From JAGVSZ01 sp963716855 (GTDB lineage: Bacteria > Pseudomonadota > Gammaproteobacteria > Burkholderiales > SG8-39): a stretch of 64,000 nt of DNA. Position 1 is the stretch's first letter. The number at the start of each line of letters is the position of its first letter. Position numbers and translations under genes: made by a program. The notes under the pieces were generated by a model, which was not told the DNA's origin, ran no database searches, and worked only from the letters and a program-made list of their open reading frames with translations. Shown in pieces: positions 17,757 to 26,970 of this stretch. Location: assembly GCA_963716855.1 (NCBI GenBank), contig CAVQUV010000032.1, forward strand, positions 124,001 to 188,000, read 5' to 3'.

Positions 17757-18548
17757 CTACTTGGCCCGCCACCCGCCGTCGACGACGAGGCTATGCCCGG
17801 TGACGTAGCCCGCCTCGTCCGAGGCGAGGTAGCACACCGCCGCGGCGACGTCGTCGACGCTGCCCCGGGTCCCTGCCGGAATCAGCCCGCGGATCTGATC
17901 GTCGTTGACCGCGACGCCGCGGCCGCGCATGTCGGGGACGCCGGGGCCGAGGAGTTGCTGGGAGTGCTCGCGGAGACCGGTGAGGATCGGGCCGGGGCAG
18001 ACGCAGTTGATCGTGATGCCGCGCGCCGAGTACACGACCGCCATCTGTCGCGTGAGACCGACCACACCGTGCTTCGCGGCGATATAAGCCGCACCGCCGC
18101 CGGTCCCGTTGAGGCCTGCCACGGACGCCATGTTCACGATTCGACCCCGTCCGCGCGGCAGCATTTCCTTGAGCGCCCGCTTGCAACCGAGGAACACGCT
18201 CGTGAGATCGATGTCGATCACGCGCCGCCAGACCTGCTCGTCCATCTCGTCGACGTTGAAGTAACCGTCGAGAATTCCGGCGTTGTTCACCATGATCTCG
18301 AGCGCGCCCAGGTCGCGGATGGCCGCGGTGACGGTCGCGTCGAACTCGGACGCCTGGCTCACGTCCGCCTGGTAGCCCGCGGCGCGACCGCCGGCGGCCG
18401 CGACGAGTCGCGCCGTTTCCTTCGCCGTCGCCCCGTCGATGTCGATCGCGGCCACCGCGGCGCCGCGCGCGGCCATCATCTGCGCGATGGCCCGGCCGAG
18501 GCCCGACCCGGCGCCCGTGACGACTGCCATCCGTTGCTTGAACGTCAT
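17757..18548 (-). CDS. SDR family NAD(P)-dependent oxidoreductase
   Basis: A 263-residue classical short-chain dehydrogenase/reductase. TGAGSGLG (cofactor loop), NNAG, the catalytic serine in NMASVAG and the YIAAK catalytic pair are all present, with PGPILTG and a C-terminal YVTGHSLVVDGGW. An aspartate after the second strand (AIDIDG) suggests NAD preference. It probably oxidises a secondary alcohol in a catabolic route with the FAH-family hydrolase encoded three genes upstream in the same run. GGAGG precedes the ATG. Confidence 0.88.
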   Translation of the reverse strand: MTFKQRMAVVTGAGSGLGRAIAQMMAARGAAVAAIDIDGATAKETARLVAAAGGRAAGYQADVSQASEFDATVTAAIRDLGALEIMVNNAGILDGYFNVDEMDEQVWRRVIDIDLTSVFLGCKRALKEMLPRGRGRIVNMASVAGLNGTGGGAAYIAAKHGVVGLTRQMAVVYSARGITINCVCPGPILTGLREHSQQLLGPGVPDMRGRGVAVNDDQIRGLIPAGTRGSVDDVAAAVCYLASDEAGYVTGHSLVVDGGWRAK

Positions 18549-18594
18549 GTCTGCCTCCGTTAGTCGGGATGCGCCGCGCGGGATTGTATTGCCG

Positions 18595-19806
18595 TCAGTG
18601 CCGGTCGAGCCGCCGGATCAGGAGCACGTAGGACGCGAGCACCAGGCACCCGGCGAGCGCGACCGCGGCGGCGAGCTGGATCGGCGCGCCGTCGAAGAAC
18701 TGCCGCATGAAGAGCTGCCCGACCAGCGCGGCGACGACGAGCTGCGTGCAGCCGAGGAGGGCGGACGCGGTGCCGGCGATCCTCGGGAACGGCGCGACCG
18801 CGGCGGCGAGGCAGACCGGGTTGACGAAGGCGTGCCCGAAGAGGTAGAGCATCATCGGCCCGACAATCGCGAGCGGATGGGCCACGCCCGCCGCCGCGAG
18901 CGCGAGCATCAGCAGGCCGCCGGTCGCGGCGAAACCGGTGCCGATGCCGAGCAGCGTGGCGAGGGTGAAGCGGCGCGTGAGCCGTGAGCAGACGAAGGAC
19001 CCGACGAAGTTGCCGGCGACCGGGATGATGAACCACAGCCCGAAGTCCTGCGGGCGCACGCGCAGCACCTCGATCAGCACGAACGCCGACGCCGACAGGA
19101 AGAAGAACAGCCCCGCATAGGTGATCGTGAAGCACACCGCGTAGGCGGAGAACGTCCTGTTGGTGTAGATGGTCCGCGCGTTGCGTGCGAGCTGCAGGAA
19201 GTGGGTCGCGGTCGCCTCGGGGTGCCGGTTGGACTCGGCCAGCACCGTCCACGTGGCGACCCACAGCGCGACGCCGTACACGAGCATCAGCGCGAAGGTC
19301 GCGCGCCAGTCGAACCAGACGGTGAGATAGCCGCCGAGGAGCGGCGCGAACATCGGCACCAGGACGACCAGCATCATGATGTGGGCGAGCGCCCGCGCGC
19401 CGCGCACCGGGTCGAAGACGTCGCGCACGATCGCGCGCCCGATGACCGGGCCGCTGCACGCGCCGACGCCCTGGAAGAGGCGCGCCGCGACGAGCATCTC
19501 GATCGACGGCGCGAGCATCGAGGCGATCGAGCCGAGCATGAACAGCGCGAGGCCGGTGAGCAGCACCGGGCGACGGCCGAAGCGGTCCGAGAGCGGGCCG
19601 TAGGCAAGCTGCGCCGTGCCGAACCCGATCGCGAACGCGGACAGCGTGAGCTGCGCCTGCGCGTCGGTCGCGCCGAGCGCGGACCGGATGGCGGGGAGCG
19701 CCGGCAGGTAGAGGTCGCTCGCGAGCGCGAGCAGCGAAAAGATCCCCGCGCAGTAGACGATCAGCGCCTTGCCGGGAGCGTGGGCCGGGTGCGCGATCGT
19801 GCGCAC
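18595..19806 (-). CDS. Bcr/CflA family MFS efflux transporter
   Basis: A 403-residue MFS drug:H+ antiporter. The N-terminus (LALASDLYLPALPAIRSALGATDAQAQLTLSAF) and YGPLSDRFGRRPVLLTGL (motif A) followed by LFQGVGACSGPVIGRAIVRD are hallmarks of the Bcr/CflA group (12 helices). It may export a toxic intermediate of the pathway encoded around it or act as a general drug exporter. GTG start, eight bases after the FAH-family gene, so co-transcribed with it. Confidence 0.88.
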   Translation of the reverse strand: MRTIAHPAHAPGKALIVYCAGIFSLLALASDLYLPALPAIRSALGATDAQAQLTLSAFAIGFGTAQLAYGPLSDRFGRRPVLLTGLALFMLGSIASMLAPSIEMLVAARLFQGVGACSGPVIGRAIVRDVFDPVRGARALAHIMMLVVLVPMFAPLLGGYLTVWFDWRATFALMLVYGVALWVATWTVLAESNRHPEATATHFLQLARNARTIYTNRTFSAYAVCFTITYAGLFFFLSASAFVLIEVLRVRPQDFGLWFIIPVAGNFVGSFVCSRLTRRFTLATLLGIGTGFAATGGLLMLALAAAGVAHPLAIVGPMMLYLFGHAFVNPVCLAAAVAPFPRIAGTASALLGCTQLVVAALVGQLFMRQFFDGAPIQLAAAVALAGCLVLASYVLLIRRLDRH

Positions 19807-19814
19807 GCTCGGGC

Positions 19815-20840
19815 CTAGCCCGCTTCAGCCGCAGGCTCGACGAGCGCCGCCCGGTGACCGATCCTCACGACTTCCTGTTCGATCGCGCCGAAGACGGAGC
19901 GACCCTCGCCGTCGCGCATCTCGATCTCCACGCGATCGCCGAACTTCAGGAACGGCGTCGTGGCCGAGCCGCCCGCGATCATCTCGAGCGCGCGCTTCTC
20001 GGCGATGCAGCCGACGCCGGCCTTCGGGTCCTTGTTCGAGACCGTGCCCGATCCGAGAACCGTCCCGGCGCCGAGCGGGCGCGTCTTCGCGGCGTGCACG
20101 ATGAGCCGCGGGAAGTCGAACGTCATGTCGACGCCGGCGTTCGGCTGCCCGAGCAGCGCGCCGTTCACATGCACGACGAGCGGCAGGTGGAGCTTGCGCC
20201 CGTCCCAGGCGGTGCCCAGCTCGTCCGGCGTGACCGCGACCGGCGAGAACGCGGTCCACGTCTTCGACTGGAGGAACCCGAAGCCCTTCGCGAGCTCCGC
20301 GGGCACGAGGTTGCGCAGCGAGACGTCGTTGACGAGCATGAGGAGCCGGATGTGCTCGGCGGCCTTCTCGCGCTTCACGCCCATCGGAACGTCGTCGAGG
20401 ATCACCGCGACCTCGCCCTCGAGGTCGACGCCCCAGTCCTCGGTCTCGACCGGAATCGGGTCGAGCGCGCCGAGAAAAGCGTTCGAGTTGCCCTGATACA
20501 TGAGCGGCTCTTCGCGCAGCTCCTTGGTCAGCTCGGCGCCGCGCGCCTTGCGCACGCGCTCGGCGTGCGACAGATACGCGGACGCGTCGAGCCACTGGAA
20601 GGCGCGTGGCAATGGGGCATGAAGTTTCGTGAGGTCCGGCTCGAACCAGCGGGAGCCCTCGGGACCGCGATTGGCGGCGTCGTAGAGGTCCTGGAGGCGC
20701 GGCCCGCAGTAGTCCCAGTCGTCGAGCGCGGCCTGCAGCGTGGGTGCGACGTCGTAGGCGATCGTCGCGATCTTGAAGTCGCGCGCGACCACGCAAAGCG
20801 CGCCGTCGCGCGTGTCGTTATTCAGGCTGGCGAGTTTCAT
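19815..20840 (-). CDS. Fumarylacetoacetate hydrolase family protein
   Basis: A 341-residue FAH-fold hydrolase. The metal-binding acidic residues appear in DLEGEVAVILDDVPMG, with the family motifs LVNDVSLRNLVPAELAKGFGFLQSKTWTAFSPVAVTPDELG and GSGTVSNKDPK. It is shorter than, and distinct from, the FahA encoded at 22223-23536. It probably cleaves C-C bonds of another acylpyruvate, or is a second type of fumarylacetoacetase. It is the first gene of a seven-gene minus-strand run with an exporter, SDR, DoxX, DUF1648, ABM and SnoaL-like genes. Confidence 0.85.
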   Translation of the reverse strand: MKLASLNNDTRDGALCVVARDFKIATIAYDVAPTLQAALDDWDYCGPRLQDLYDAANRGPEGSRWFEPDLTKLHAPLPRAFQWLDASAYLSHAERVRKARGAELTKELREEPLMYQGNSNAFLGALDPIPVETEDWGVDLEGEVAVILDDVPMGVKREKAAEHIRLLMLVNDVSLRNLVPAELAKGFGFLQSKTWTAFSPVAVTPDELGTAWDGRKLHLPLVVHVNGALLGQPNAGVDMTFDFPRLIVHAAKTRPLGAGTVLGSGTVSNKDPKAGVGCIAEKRALEMIAGGSATTPFLKFGDRVEIEMRDGEGRSVFGAIEQEVVRIGHRAALVEPAAEAG

Positions 20841-20981
20841 GCCAAGGGAATTGCGGGAAAGGCGGGAATTCTACCCGGTCGGGTCGCAGAGGCCGGAATA
20901 GCCTTGTTACCCTATGGTGTTCGCCCACCGGGAACGCGCGGAACAGTCCGCTCGTTCCTACGGAAGCGCCGCCCGGTCGGC

Positions 20982-20997
20982 TGGCATCGGGCTTGCT
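20982..20997 (+). promoter_or_regulatory. Candidate sigma-54 promoter before Liv-type binding protein
   Basis: TGGCAT-N5-TTGCT matches the sigma-54 (RpoN) -24/-12 pattern TGGCAC-N5-TTGCW, with GG (20983-20984) and GC (20995-20996) separated by exactly 10 bp. The predicted transcript start would be near 21008, leaving a leader of about 37 bases with an AAGGAG ribosome binding site before ATG 21046. Found by eye; no activator site was identified. Confidence 0.5.
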
Positions 20998-21045
20998 TGA
21001 CGGACGGCGCTCTCCGAGCAGGGTTCCTGAAGGAGTCGACTCGTC

Positions 21046-22176
21046 ATGCGCACACCTCGACCCGCGACCGGCGCGCTGGGCGGCTTCGCTCTCGCGCTCC
21101 TCGCCACGTTCGCTCATTCGGCCGCCAATGACATCGCGATCGGGCAGACGATCGCGCTGACCGGCGGACAGGCGGACCACGGAAAAGCCGTCCAGCTCGG
21201 CGCCCGCGCCTACTTCGACAAGGTGAACGCGGCCGGCGGCGTGCACGGCCGAAAGATCGTGCTCACGACGCTCGACGACGCGGGGAACGCGGCGAAGGCC
21301 GCCGAGAACACCGCGCTGCTGATCGACCGCGAGAACGTGCTCGCGGTGTTCGGCGGCATCGAGGGCGGGCCGTGCGTAGCCAGCATGCGCGTGGCGACCG
21401 AGAAGCGCGTGCCGCTCGTCGCCTGTCTCGCCGGGTCGCCCGAGATGCGCGATCCGTTCAACCGCTACGTCTTTCCCGTTCGCGCGGCGCACTACAGCGA
21501 GTTCGAGCGGCTGATCGACCTGTCCGTCGAGTCCGGCGCCCGCAGGATCGGGTTCCTCCATTCGGACAGCGAGACGGGCCGCAAGCACCTGGCGAACGTC
21601 CGCAAGCTCCTCGCGCGCTACAACCTGGACGTTGCCGCCGCGATCGCGATCCCGAACGAGAAGCCCGACGCGAAGAAGATCGCGGACCAGATCACCGCGA
21701 CGAAGCTCGATGTCGTCTTCAACCACGGGTCCTATGCGCTGTACGGCGAGGTCGTCAAGGAGATGAAAGCCCGCGGCGCCGATACGCGCCTGATGGCCGT
21801 GAACTCCGGTGCGCAACAGATGACGCGCACGCTCGGCAAGGACGCGCACGGCATCATCTTCACGCAGGTGGTGCCTTTCCCATGGGGCGCGACGCCGCTC
21901 GTGGTCGCCGAGCACAAGGCCGCGCTCAAGGCCGCGGCGCCGAGCGCCGAGCCTTCGTTCAGCAGCCTGGAGGGCTTCATCAATGCGAAGGTGCTCGTGG
22001 CGGGGTTGCAGCGCGCGCCGGCTCGGCTCTCGCGCGAAGACCTGATCGCGGGCCTCGAGCAGCTCGGGAGCTACGACGTCGGCGGCTTCTTGGTCGCCTA
22101 CGGGCCCGCTTCGCGTACCGGTTCCACGCTGGTCGACACGGTGCTCGCGACCGGGACCGGCCGCTTCGTGCGCTGA
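21046..22176 (+). CDS. Branched-chain amino acid-type ABC substrate-binding protein
   Basis: A 376-residue periplasmic binding protein of the LivJ/LivK (type I, peripla_BP_6) family. The signal peptide is MRTPRPATGALGGFALALLATFAHSA; the mature N-terminus NDIAIGQTIALTGGQADHGKAVQLGARAYFDKVNAAGGVHGRKI is typical. No permease or ATPase gene adjoins it, so it probably serves a Liv transporter encoded elsewhere, perhaps the livHMGF system at 38-42 kb. AAGGAG precedes the ATG and a sigma-54-like promoter lies 50 bp upstream. Confidence 0.85.
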   Translation: MRTPRPATGALGGFALALLATFAHSAANDIAIGQTIALTGGQADHGKAVQLGARAYFDKVNAAGGVHGRKIVLTTLDDAGNAAKAAENTALLIDRENVLAVFGGIEGGPCVASMRVATEKRVPLVACLAGSPEMRDPFNRYVFPVRAAHYSEFERLIDLSVESGARRIGFLHSDSETGRKHLANVRKLLARYNLDVAAAIAIPNEKPDAKKIADQITATKLDVVFNHGSYALYGEVVKEMKARGADTRLMAVNSGAQQMTRTLGKDAHGIIFTQVVPFPWGATPLVVAEHKAALKAAAPSAEPSFSSLEGFINAKVLVAGLQRAPARLSREDLIAGLEQLGSYDVGGFLVAYGPASRTGSTLVDTVLATGTGRFVR

Positions 22177-22222
22177 TCGACTACGCTGTCGCGCTCGCGC
22201 TCGCGCGCGGCGGCCGGCGCAG

Positions 22223-23536
22223 TCAGACGGCCGGCAATACCGTCCCCCGGCACTCGCCGAAGCCGATGCGCTTGAAGCCGATCTTCTCGCACCAGCCGCG
22301 CAGGATCACCGTATCGCCGTCCTGAAGGAACGTGCGCGTCTCGCCGTGCGGCAGCTCGATCGGCCGCTTGCCCGCGTCGGAAAGCTCGAGCAGGGATCCG
22401 GCCTCCTCGGGCGTCGGGCCCGACTGCGTGCCGCTGCCGAGCAGATCGCCGGGCTGGAGGTTGCAGCCATTCACGGTGTGATGCGTCACCAGCTGCGCGA
22501 TGGTCCAGTAGGCGTGGCGCAGGCTCGAGTGCGAGAGGCGCGCGGGGCCGCTGCGCGCGGTGCGCATCTTCTCCGTCTCCAGCCACACCTCTAGCTGCGC
22601 GTCGAAAGCGCCGCGCGCGCGGTTCTCGGCCGACTCGAGATACGGCAGCGGCTGCGGATCGGCCGCCGGACGCGTCCACTCGGTGCGGAAGGGCGCGAGC
22701 GCTTCCATCGTCACGATCCATGGCGAGACGGTCGTCGCGAAGCTCTTCGCGAGGAACGGGCCGAGCGGCTGGTACTCCCAGCCCTGGATGTCGCGCGCCG
22801 ACCAGTCGTTGAGCAGGCAGAGTCCGAAAACGTGCGCCTCCGCGTCGGCGAGCGGGACGCGTTGACCGAGCTCGTTGCCGACGCCGACGTAGACCCCGAC
22901 CTCCAGCTCGTAGTCGAGACGCCGGGAGGGGCCGAAGACCGGCGCCTGCGCGTCCTTCGGCAGCGTCTGGCCAACGGGGCGCGGGAACGCCTGCGCGCTC
23001 ACCCCGATCGAGGAGGCGCGGCCGTGATAGCCGATCGGCACCCACTTGTAGTTGGGCAGCAGCGGATTGTCGGGCCGGAAGAGCTTGCCGACCGTCGTGG
23101 CGTGGTACACCGATGCGTAGAAGTCGGTGTAGTCGCCGATCGCCGCCGGCACCGCGTGCTCGGCGTGCGCCTGCGGCACGAGGCACGCCGTGAGCTTTCC
23201 CTGCATCGGGCTGCCTTCGCGCAGCGCGCGCGAGAGCGCGAGCCGCAGCGCGGACCAGCCCGCCGGCCCCATTGCCATGAAGCCGTTCAGCGTCTGACCG
23301 GTGCAGTGCGCCGCTGGGGACGCTGCGTCGCCCGAGAACGCGCCGGCTTTGTGCGCGGCGGCGATGTCTAGGATCTGATCTCCGATCGCTACCCCGCCGC
23401 GAAACGGTTCGTTCTTCCCCTCGCGACGGAAGATGCCGAACGGCAGGTTCTGGATCGGGAAGTCGGTGCCGCCCGAGCTGGCCGACTCGACCCAGCTGGC
23501 GAGTGCCCGGTCGTGCGTCTCGTTGATCTCATGCAT
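22223..23536 (-). CDS. fahA: Fumarylacetoacetase
   Basis: A 437-residue full-length fumarylacetoacetase, the last step of tyrosine/homogentisate breakdown (fumarylacetoacetate to fumarate and acetoacetate). Family motifs include YTDFYASVYHATTVGKLFRP, YKWVPIGYHGRASSI, LDYELEVGVYVG (metal-site glutamates) and LLNDWSARDIQGWEYQPLGPFLAKSF. The ATG lies three bases after the hmgA stop codon, so the two genes form an operon. Length and N-terminal SH3-like domain match eukaryotic-type FAH. Confidence 0.95.
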   Translation of the reverse strand: MHEINETHDRALASWVESASSGGTDFPIQNLPFGIFRREGKNEPFRGGVAIGDQILDIAAAHKAGAFSGDAASPAAHCTGQTLNGFMAMGPAGWSALRLALSRALREGSPMQGKLTACLVPQAHAEHAVPAAIGDYTDFYASVYHATTVGKLFRPDNPLLPNYKWVPIGYHGRASSIGVSAQAFPRPVGQTLPKDAQAPVFGPSRRLDYELEVGVYVGVGNELGQRVPLADAEAHVFGLCLLNDWSARDIQGWEYQPLGPFLAKSFATTVSPWIVTMEALAPFRTEWTRPAADPQPLPYLESAENRARGAFDAQLEVWLETEKMRTARSGPARLSHSSLRHAYWTIAQLVTHHTVNGCNLQPGDLLGSGTQSGPTPEEAGSLLELSDAGKRPIELPHGETRTFLQDGDTVILRGWCEKIGFKRIGFGECRGTVLPAV

Positions 23537-23539
23537 GGA

Positions 23540-24889
23540 CTATGGCTTTCGCGGGTCGAAGTGTTTCGCGAGCCCTTGCCAGCAGGTGTAGTAGTCCTGC
23601 TGCAACTCAGCGGCCTCGAGCGCGAACCGGGTGGGCCGGATCGGCAGGCGCGTCTCGAACATGAAGGCCATGGTGTCCTGGACGTAATGCGGCTTGGAGG
23701 TGTCGGCGCGCGACGCCTTCTCGAAGGTCTCGGCGTCGGGGCCATGGCCGGTCATGCAGTTGTGCAGGCTCGCGCCGCCGGGCACGAAGCCCTCGGCCTT
23801 TGCGTCGTAGACGCCGTGGATCAGCCCCATGAACTCGCTCGCGACGTTGCGGTGGAACCAGGGCGGCCGGAACGTGTCCTGCATCGCGAGGATGCGCGGC
23901 GGGAAGATCACGAAGTCGATCATGTCGACCGCGGGCGTGTCCGACTGCGACTGCAGCACGAGGAAGATCGACGGATCGGGATGGTCGTAGCTGATCGAGC
24001 CCATCACGTTGAAGCGGCGCAAGTCGTACTTGTACGGCGCGAAGTTGCCGTGCCACGCGACGACGTCGCAGGGCGAGTGGCCGATCTCGCAGGCCCACAG
24101 GTTGCCGAGGAACTTGTTGACGAGCTCGAAGCGCCCTTCGCGGTCCTCGTACGCGGCGACCGGGTACATGAAGTCGCGCGGATTGGCGAGGCCGTTCGAG
24201 CCGATCACGCCCAGGTCGGGGAGGCGCAGGTACGCGCCGAAGTTCTCGCAGATGTAGCCGCGCGCCTGGCCATCCCGCAGCTCGATGCGGAAGCGCACGC
24301 CGCGCGGGATGACGAGGATTTCCTGCGGCTCCACCTCGAGCACGCCCATCTCGGTGATCGCGCGCAGGCGCCCGAGCTGCGGCACGATCAGCAGCTCGCC
24401 GTCGGCGTCGACGAAGTACCGGTCGGTCATCGATGCGTTCGCGGCGTAGAGGTGGATCGCGCAGCCGGCCATCGCGTCGGGTGCGCCCTGGCCGGCCATC
24501 GTGACCCAGCCGGCGACGAAATCGGTCGGCTGCGACGGGATCGGCAGCGGGCTCCAGCGCAGCTGGTTCGGCGGCGCGGCCGTCGCGCCGAACTCGTTCG
24601 TCATCCGGCCATTCTCGATGCGACGGAACGGCTTGTGCACGGCCCCCGGACGGATGCGATACATCCAGGTACGCCGGTTCGCGCCGCGCGGCGCGGTGAA
24701 CGCGGTGCCCGAGAGCTGCTCGGCGTACAGACCGTAGGGGCACTGCTGGGGCGAGTTTCGGCCGACCGGCAGCGCGCCCGGCAGCGCCTCGGTGGCGAAC
24801 TCGTTGTCGAAGCCGGTGAGGTACGCGAGCGGCGCGGGAGCGGCCTTCGCCTTGGTCGCCGCGCGCTCGGCCTGGGTGGTTGCAGCCAT
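23540..24889 (-). CDS. hmgA: Homogentisate 1,2-dioxygenase
   Basis: A 449-residue iron(II) ring-cleaving dioxygenase converting homogentisate to maleylacetoacetate. The family signatures LTGFDNEFATEALPGALPVGRNSPQ (N-terminus) and PPWFHRNVASEFMGLIHGVYDAKAEGFVPGGASLHNCMTGHGPD (iron-binding His/Glu/His region) are intact. GGAGG lies before the ATG. It is followed directly by fahA. The maleylacetoacetate isomerase that should act between the two is not in the window. The kup gene lies 81 bases upstream on the same strand. Confidence 0.96.
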   Translation of the reverse strand: MAATTQAERAATKAKAAPAPLAYLTGFDNEFATEALPGALPVGRNSPQQCPYGLYAEQLSGTAFTAPRGANRRTWMYRIRPGAVHKPFRRIENGRMTNEFGATAAPPNQLRWSPLPIPSQPTDFVAGWVTMAGQGAPDAMAGCAIHLYAANASMTDRYFVDADGELLIVPQLGRLRAITEMGVLEVEPQEILVIPRGVRFRIELRDGQARGYICENFGAYLRLPDLGVIGSNGLANPRDFMYPVAAYEDREGRFELVNKFLGNLWACEIGHSPCDVVAWHGNFAPYKYDLRRFNVMGSISYDHPDPSIFLVLQSQSDTPAVDMIDFVIFPPRILAMQDTFRPPWFHRNVASEFMGLIHGVYDAKAEGFVPGGASLHNCMTGHGPDAETFEKASRADTSKPHYVQDTMAFMFETRLPIRPTRFALEAAELQQDYYTCWQGLAKHFDPRKP

Positions 24890-24970
24890 GGGAGCCTCCG
24901 AGAGGGTCGTACGCGTTCGAGCCCATGGTACCGCGGCGGGTCGGCCGCGTGCAGCCGCGACGACGGTCGA

Positions 24971-26818
24971 CTACAGCGTGAGCTGCGTCCCGAGCTCGAT
25001 CACGCGATCGGGCGGCAGGTTGTAGTACTCCACCGCGCTCGGGCTGTTGCGCTGCATCCAGCGGAACAGTCCGCGCCGCCAGGTGAACAGCCCGGGGCGC
25101 TTGGCGCGCGTGATCGTGGACTTGCCGAGGAAGAACGTCGTTTCGTCGCGCTCGAACCGGAGCCCGTGCCGGGCGAGCAGCGCGAGCGCGCGCGGAACAT
25201 CCGGCTCCTCCATGAAGCCGTAGGCGACCGTCGCCTGGTAGGCGCGCTTGGGGATGATCACGTGCACCTCGGTGCGCTCGGCGTCGGGTACCCGGGGCAC
25301 GTCGGCCGTGGCCAGGGTGAGGAAGACGACGCGCTCGTGCACGACCTTGTTGTGCTTCAGGTTGTGCAGCATCGTCGTCGGCACCGCGTTGGTGTCGGCG
25401 GAGAGAAAGACCGCCGTGCCCGGCACCGTGGCCACGTCGCCGAGGTGCTCGAAGAAGCCCGCGATCGGGATATTCTTCTGCGCGGCATGGTCGTTGAGGA
25501 TATCGGTCGCGCGCTTCCAGGTGGTGAGCAGCGTGAAGATCACGAGCCCGCACAGGAGCGGAAACCAGCCGCCGGCGAGAATCTTCGTTACGTTCGAGGC
25601 GAGGAAGATCAGCTCCACCAAAGCAATCACGGCGAGGACCGCCAGAATGACCGCTTTCAGGCGGCCGGGGAGCGCGAACACGACCATCGCGACGAGCAGG
25701 GTCGTGAGGGCCATCGTGCCCGACACGGCGATGCCGTACGCCGCAGCGAGATTGCTCGACGAACCGAACCCGACCACCAGCAGGACGACCAGCACGAGCA
25801 GCAGCCAGTTGAGCCGGCCGATGTAGATCTGGCCGCGCTCGGTCTCGGACGTGTGCGTCACCGGGATGCGCGGGAGGTAGCCGAGCCGCGACGCCTGCTG
25901 CGTGACGGAGAAGGCGCCGGAGATGGTCGCCTGCGAAGCGATCACCGTGGCTGCGGTCGCGAGTGCGACGAGCGGCAGCACGAGCTCCGGCGGCGCGAGC
26001 AGGTAGAACGGATTCTTGACCGCTGTGGGGTCGCGCAGCACCAGTGCGCCCTGCCCGAGATAGTTCAGCATCAGCGCGGGCAGGACGAGTCCGAACCAGG
26101 CCACGCGGATCGGCAGCGGACCGAAGTGCCCCATGTCGGCATAAAGCGCTTCGCCGCCGGTAAGTGTCAGGAACACCGCGCCGAGCGCGAGAAAGGCGAG
26201 CCCCGGCGAGCGGTACGCGAACGCTACGGCGTGGCTCGGGTCAAGCGCCGCGACGATGCCGGGGGTCTGGACGATGCTCATCAGGCCGAGCACGGCGAGC
26301 GCCAGGAACCAGACGACGGTGATCGGACCGAAGTATCGGCCCACCCTGCCTGTGCCGTAGCTCTGGATCGCGAACAGCGCGACGAGGATGCCGACGGTGG
26401 ACGGGACGACCCAATTCTCGAGCGCGGGAGTCGCGACCGATAGCCCCTCCACGGCGGACAGCACTGAGATCGCGGGCGTGATCACCGCGTCGCCGTAGAA
26501 GAGCGACGCAGCGAATACCGCCATGACACCCACCGCCCACTGCAGCCGCGGGTTCGTCCTGAACAGACGCTGCGCGAACGCGAGCAGCGCGAGCACGCCG
26601 CCCTCGCCCTTGTTGTCGAAGCGCAGGACGAATGCGACGTACTTGAGCGAGACGATGAGCATCACCGACCAGAAGATCAGCGACAGCACGCCGTAGATGT
26701 TCGTGTCGCTGACCGGAAGCGGATGCGCGCCCACGAACGCCTCTTTGAACGCGTACAGCGGGCTCGTGCCGATGTCGCCGAAGACGACGCCCAGCGCCGC
26801 GAGGGTAAGCGCGCCCAT
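24971..26818 (-). CDS. kup: KUP family potassium transporter
   Basis: A 615-residue potassium:proton symporter of the inner membrane. The N-terminus (LAALGVVFGDIGTSPLYAFKEAF) has the KUP signature GxxYGDIGTSPLY, and FDNKGEGGVLALLAFAQ follows. Twelve transmembrane helices occupy about residues 1-430, and a cytoplasmic C-terminal domain of about 180 residues ends the protein. Length fits the family (about 620-650). It is not obviously related in function to the neighbouring tyrosine-degradation genes. Confidence 0.93.
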   Translation of the reverse strand: MGALTLAALGVVFGDIGTSPLYAFKEAFVGAHPLPVSDTNIYGVLSLIFWSVMLIVSLKYVAFVLRFDNKGEGGVLALLAFAQRLFRTNPRLQWAVGVMAVFAASLFYGDAVITPAISVLSAVEGLSVATPALENWVVPSTVGILVALFAIQSYGTGRVGRYFGPITVVWFLALAVLGLMSIVQTPGIVAALDPSHAVAFAYRSPGLAFLALGAVFLTLTGGEALYADMGHFGPLPIRVAWFGLVLPALMLNYLGQGALVLRDPTAVKNPFYLLAPPELVLPLVALATAATVIASQATISGAFSVTQQASRLGYLPRIPVTHTSETERGQIYIGRLNWLLLVLVVLLVVGFGSSSNLAAAYGIAVSGTMALTTLLVAMVVFALPGRLKAVILAVLAVIALVELIFLASNVTKILAGGWFPLLCGLVIFTLLTTWKRATDILNDHAAQKNIPIAGFFEHLGDVATVPGTAVFLSADTNAVPTTMLHNLKHNKVVHERVVFLTLATADVPRVPDAERTEVHVIIPKRAYQATVAYGFMEEPDVPRALALLARHGLRFERDETTFFLGKSTITRAKRPGLFTWRRGLFRWMQRNSPSAVEYYNLPPDRVIELGTQLTL

Positions 26819-26970
26819 GCGCCCTGCGCCCGCGTTTCCGGAACGTATCGAAGCGGAATGAAAGGTCAGGCTAGCCTCCCTGAAAGCTAGTCGCTGCAGC
26901 GCAGCATTCTACTCCCAGAGCGCCGCGCCGACGTCGCGCGTGCGAAGCGTCGAGGCCGGCAGAGGGCCGA

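Noticed and set aside
18595..19806. Resistance island interpretation of the Bcr/CflA gene
   Set aside because: It is a common chromosomal exporter placed in a metabolic gene run, with no mobile element nearby.
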